DNA of 16,408 nt from Thermohalobaculum sp039178805 (lineage in GTDB: Bacteria > Pseudomonadota > Alphaproteobacteria > Rhodobacterales > Rhodobacteraceae), in NCBI GenBank assembly GCA_039178805.1, contig JBCDFC010000101.1, positions 1-16,408 on the forward strand, in the 5' to 3' direction. This document shows, in pieces, positions 14,946-16,408 of the stretch. The stretch's first letter is position 1; each line of letters begins with the position of its first letter. The notes beneath the pieces are model-generated. The model was not told where the DNA came from, did not search any database, and worked only from the letters and a program-made list of their open reading frames with translations. The position numbers and the translations under genes were made by a program.

Positions 14946-14990
14946 AAAAAGGTCCGCCGGCTTGTGCTTTTTGGGCAACGACCGGCGGAC
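14946..14990 (-). terminator. Strong hairpin plus T-run on the minus strand, upstream of the CoA-binding gene
   Basis: gtccgccgg (14952-14960) and ccggcggac (14982-14990) pair perfectly over 9 bp (11 with flanking G-T and A-T pairs) around a 21-nt loop. Read on the minus strand the stem is followed by CTTTTTCCC. It may terminate rlmB readthrough or act as an attenuator 40 nt before the CoA-binding gene. Confidence 0.5.
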
Positions 14991-14999
14991 TTAAAGTCG

Positions 15000-15115
15000 G
15001 AACGAGGGACAGTGAGTGTTGAGGCGGGTCGTTCAGCTCCAGCCTCACGCGTAAAGATATGGGTCTTTCGCAAAAGTTCTGTAACCCCGGGACACGCATT
15101 CGTGCGTGTTTTTTT
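15000..15115 (+). ncRNA. Candidate small RNA ending at a UUCG-loop terminator
   Basis: A strong plus-strand terminator (15092-15115) has no plus-strand gene before it: the neighbours on both sides are on the minus strand. The preceding 90 bp can fold: gaacga 15000-15005 with tcgttc 15029-15034, or alternatively tgaggc 15020-15025 with gcctca 15042-15047, and cttt/aaag around 15065-15075. I saw no clear promoter, so the 5' end given is a guess, and I do not recognise a known RNA family. Confidence 0.3.
15092..15115 (+). terminator. Intrinsic terminator with UUCG tetraloop
   Basis: acacgca (15092-15098), loop ttcg (15099-15102), tgcgtgt (15103-15109), then an unbroken run of Ts to 15115. This is a perfect 7-bp stem with a very stable tetraloop and a seven-T tail (15109-15115). 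It faces the 3' end of rlmB but has the opposite polarity: on the minus strand the run is As before the stem. Confidence 0.8.
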
Positions 15116-15141
15116 GCTTGGATAGCGCTTCAAGACGGGAA

Positions 15142-16014
15142 TCAGCGACGCGACGTCGCATAAAGAGCGACCGCGGCGGCGTTGCTCACGTTCAGCGATG
15201 CGAAGCCTTTCTGCGATTCGATCCGAACGAGCCTGTCGCAAAGCGTGCGCGTTCTCGTGCGAAGGCCCGGCCCCTCGGCCCCCATGACGAGCAGGATCGG
15301 CCTGTCATCCGCGCCCTGCACGGCGTCTTCGACCGCTGTGTCGCCGTCTCCGTCGAGGCCGAGCACGAACCAGCCGAGGCCTTGCATCTCCTCGATCGCG
15401 TTGCCGAGATTGGGGACGCGCAAATAGGGCTGCCGCTCCAGCGCACCCGAAGCGGACTTCGCCAGGGCGCCCGTCTCGGGTGCGGCGTGGCGGCGGGGTG
15501 CGATGACGGCTCGCGCGCCGAAGACTTCGGCCGAGCGCAGGATGGCACCCACATTGTGCGGATCAGTCACGCGGTCGAGCGCCACGGCGAGCGCACCGGG
15601 TTCGGGCGCGCAGAGCGTCTCGAGCGATGGCCAGTCGAGCGGTTCCGCCTCGAGTGCTGCCCCTTGATGCACCGAGCCCGGGTCGAGCGGGGCGCTGAAG
15701 CGACGCGGATCGGCGATCTCCGGCTCCAAGCGATGGGGGCCCAACGTCTCACCCAGTGTCTCGGCGAGGCGTTGTCGGGCGTTCGGCGTCACGATGAGGC
15801 GATGGAGCCGGCGGGCGGGATTGGCAAGGGCGTCGCGCACGGCATGAATGCCGAAGAGCCAGCTACGGCCGTCCTCCCCCGGTCCACCGCCGCGCGCCGA
15901 GGCCCGCCCGCCCCGACGGGGAGGCGAGGGCTGCGGCCGGCCGCGACGACCGCTACCGCCAGGGCCCGAGCGCCTCGGCGCGCGTGGCGACTTCCGCTCA
16001 CCGTCTTCCGCCAC
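15142..16014 (-). CDS. rlmB: 23S rRNA (guanosine-2'-O)-methyltransferase RlmB (TrmH family, SPOUT)
   Basis: The protein has 290 residues from the GTG at 16014, chosen because GGAGG lies 5 nt upstream; a GTG at 16035 in the same frame would add seven residues but has no ribosome binding site. The first 50 or so residues are a basic Arg/Gly/Pro-rich extension. Then come a substrate-binding domain starting at WLFGIHAV and the SPOUT domain with the three TrmH motifs: DPHNVGAILRSA (151-162), VMGAEGPGL (243-251) and SLNVSNAAAVALY (273-285), which form the SAM-binding knot. RlmB methylates a conserved guanosine of the 23S rRNA P-loop. The family is certain; the exact target is inferred from the similarity and from the neighbouring tRNA-Tyr gene. 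Confidence 0.9.
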   Translation of the reverse strand: MAEDGERKSPRAPRRSGPGGSGRRGRPQPSPPRRGGRASARGGGPGEDGRSWLFGIHAVRDALANPARRLHRLIVTPNARQRLAETLGETLGPHRLEPEIADPRRFSAPLDPGSVHQGAALEAEPLDWPSLETLCAPEPGALAVALDRVTDPHNVGAILRSAEVFGARAVIAPRRHAAPETGALAKSASGALERQPYLRVPNLGNAIEEMQGLGWFVLGLDGDGDTAVEDAVQGADDRPILLVMGAEGPGLRTRTRTLCDRLVRIESQKGFASLNVSNAAAVALYATSRR

Positions 16015-16078
16015 GACGCCCTCCGACCGGTACACGCTGGCGCCCAGGCGGTTTCGCCCGGCGCATGATGCGCGCGTG

Positions 16079-16107
16079 TTGACACCTGCAGAGCGCGCGT
16101 CCTAAAC
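16079..16107 (+). promoter_or_regulatory. Promoter of tRNA-Tyr
   Basis: TTGACA at 16079-16084 is a perfect -35 box. CCTAAA/CTAAAC at 16101-16107, 16-17 nt downstream, is a modest -10. The tRNA starts about 40 nt later, after a small leader hairpin (cgggc 16121-16125, gcccg 16129-16133). Confidence 0.6.
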
Positions 16108-16145
16108 GCGCACACGCCGCCGGGCAATGCCCGCAAGCGCGCCTC

Positions 16146-16231
16146 GGAGGGGTGGCAGAGCGGTCAAATGCAGCGGACTGTAAATCCGCCCCGGAAACGG
16201 TACGTTGGTTCGAATCCAACCCCCTCCACCA
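16146..16231 (+). tRNA. tRNA-Tyr (anticodon GTA)
   Basis: The acceptor arms are GGAGGGG (16146-16152) and CCCCTCC (16221-16227), with discriminator A16228 and encoded CCA (16229-16231). The anticodon arm is gcgga-ctGTAaa-tccgc with GTA at 16180-16182. A long variable arm (cccggaaacgg) and the T arm (ttggTTCGAATccaa) follow. The 86-nt length and long variable arm are as expected for bacterial tRNA-Tyr. Confidence 0.97.
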
Positions 16232-16408
16232 CGCTCTTACGCTTGATCTGGGCTCGAGTCTGTTTGTGGCGCGGCAAGGCCACGTCGTGTGGCACGCCTG
16301 TCGGGTCGATCCGGAGGGCTGAAGGCGGATTTCGACCGTCGCATTGCGCAGACAGCGTGTTTCGGATGCGTTGGCCCGCCTGCTGGCTGTGCGGCGGGCT
16401 GCCGGCGC
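16232..16408. other. Gene-free tail with two hairpins
   Basis: No gene could be supported in these 177 bases. gtggc 16266-16270 pairs with gccac 16279-16283, and gcccgcc 16374-16380 pairs with ggcgggc 16393-16399 across 12 nt. Neither has a T-run. An ATG at 16365 opens a frame that leaves the window and cannot be judged. Confidence 0.3.

Noticed and set aside
14781..14978. Possible small minus-strand protein starting at a TTG (MPKKHKPADLFPF...)
   Set aside because: Start codon is weak, it overlaps the hairpin at 14952-14990 and runs out of frame through the CoA-binding gene; no family support.
15106..16068. 320-codon plus-strand frame opposite rlmB
   Set aside because: Starts inside the terminator T-run region, is Arg/Ala-rich without domains, and lies over complete SPOUT motifs on the other strand.

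Overview
The window is high-GC, gene-dense DNA that fits an alphaproteobacterium, most likely of the Hyphomicrobiales (Rhizobiales). The support is a cluster of REP-like palindromes of the type common in that order (stems of attgccggg / cccggcaat type, 5-nt loops), GGAGG-type ribosome binding sites, GTG starts, an OpgH of roughly 600 residues, and the gene families present. No mobile element, CRISPR array or rRNA was seen. All assignments come from reading motifs by eye; no database search was possible.

Layout. (1) 1-339: the 3' end of a membrane protein resembling the C-terminus of OpgC. (2) 388-4827: a compact five-gene group, a stand-alone RibD C-terminal-type reductase (+) converging on a four-gene minus-strand operon (zinc-less medium-chain dehydrogenase, 6-pyruvoyl-tetrahydropterin-synthase-like protein, GT4 glycosyltransferase, SAM methyltransferase). 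Adjacent operon genes overlap by 4 bp or are 9 bp apart. The two arms are separated by a four-hairpin palindromic repeat cluster. This is the best candidate for an undescribed system: it looks like a biosynthetic set for a modified, probably glycosylated and methylated, pterin- or pyrimidine-like small molecule. The PTPS-like member lacks the usual catalytic residues. (3) 4901-6745: opgH, the glucosyltransferase of osmoregulated periplasmic glucans, divergent from the cluster. (4) 6884-9761: dgcN-dgcA-dat, an operon that should route D-amino acid nitrogen and D-glutamate through N-acetyl-D-glutamate to N-acetyl-L-glutamate. (5) 9975-11174: a membrane-anchored coiled-coil protein with a C-terminal SPOR domain.

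(6) 11428-14904, minus strand: CoA-binding protein, sulfotransferase, metY (O-acetylhomoserine sulfhydrylase) and an unknown membrane-anchored protein. (7) 14905-15141: a gene-free gap with two strong, oppositely directed intrinsic-terminator-like hairpins. The plus-strand one has a UUCG loop and seven Ts but no plus-strand gene to terminate, which suggests a small RNA. (8) 15142-16014: rlmB, a TrmH-family rRNA 2'-O-methyltransferase. (9) 16146-16231: tRNA-Tyr(GUA) behind a TTGACA promoter element.

Functionally, opgC-like/opgH, the D-glutamate operon and the SPOR protein all touch the cell envelope or peptidoglycan turnover. The five-gene cluster sits between the two osmoregulated-glucan-type genes. 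The metY block concerns sulfur and methionine metabolism, and rlmB with tRNA-Tyr belongs to translation.
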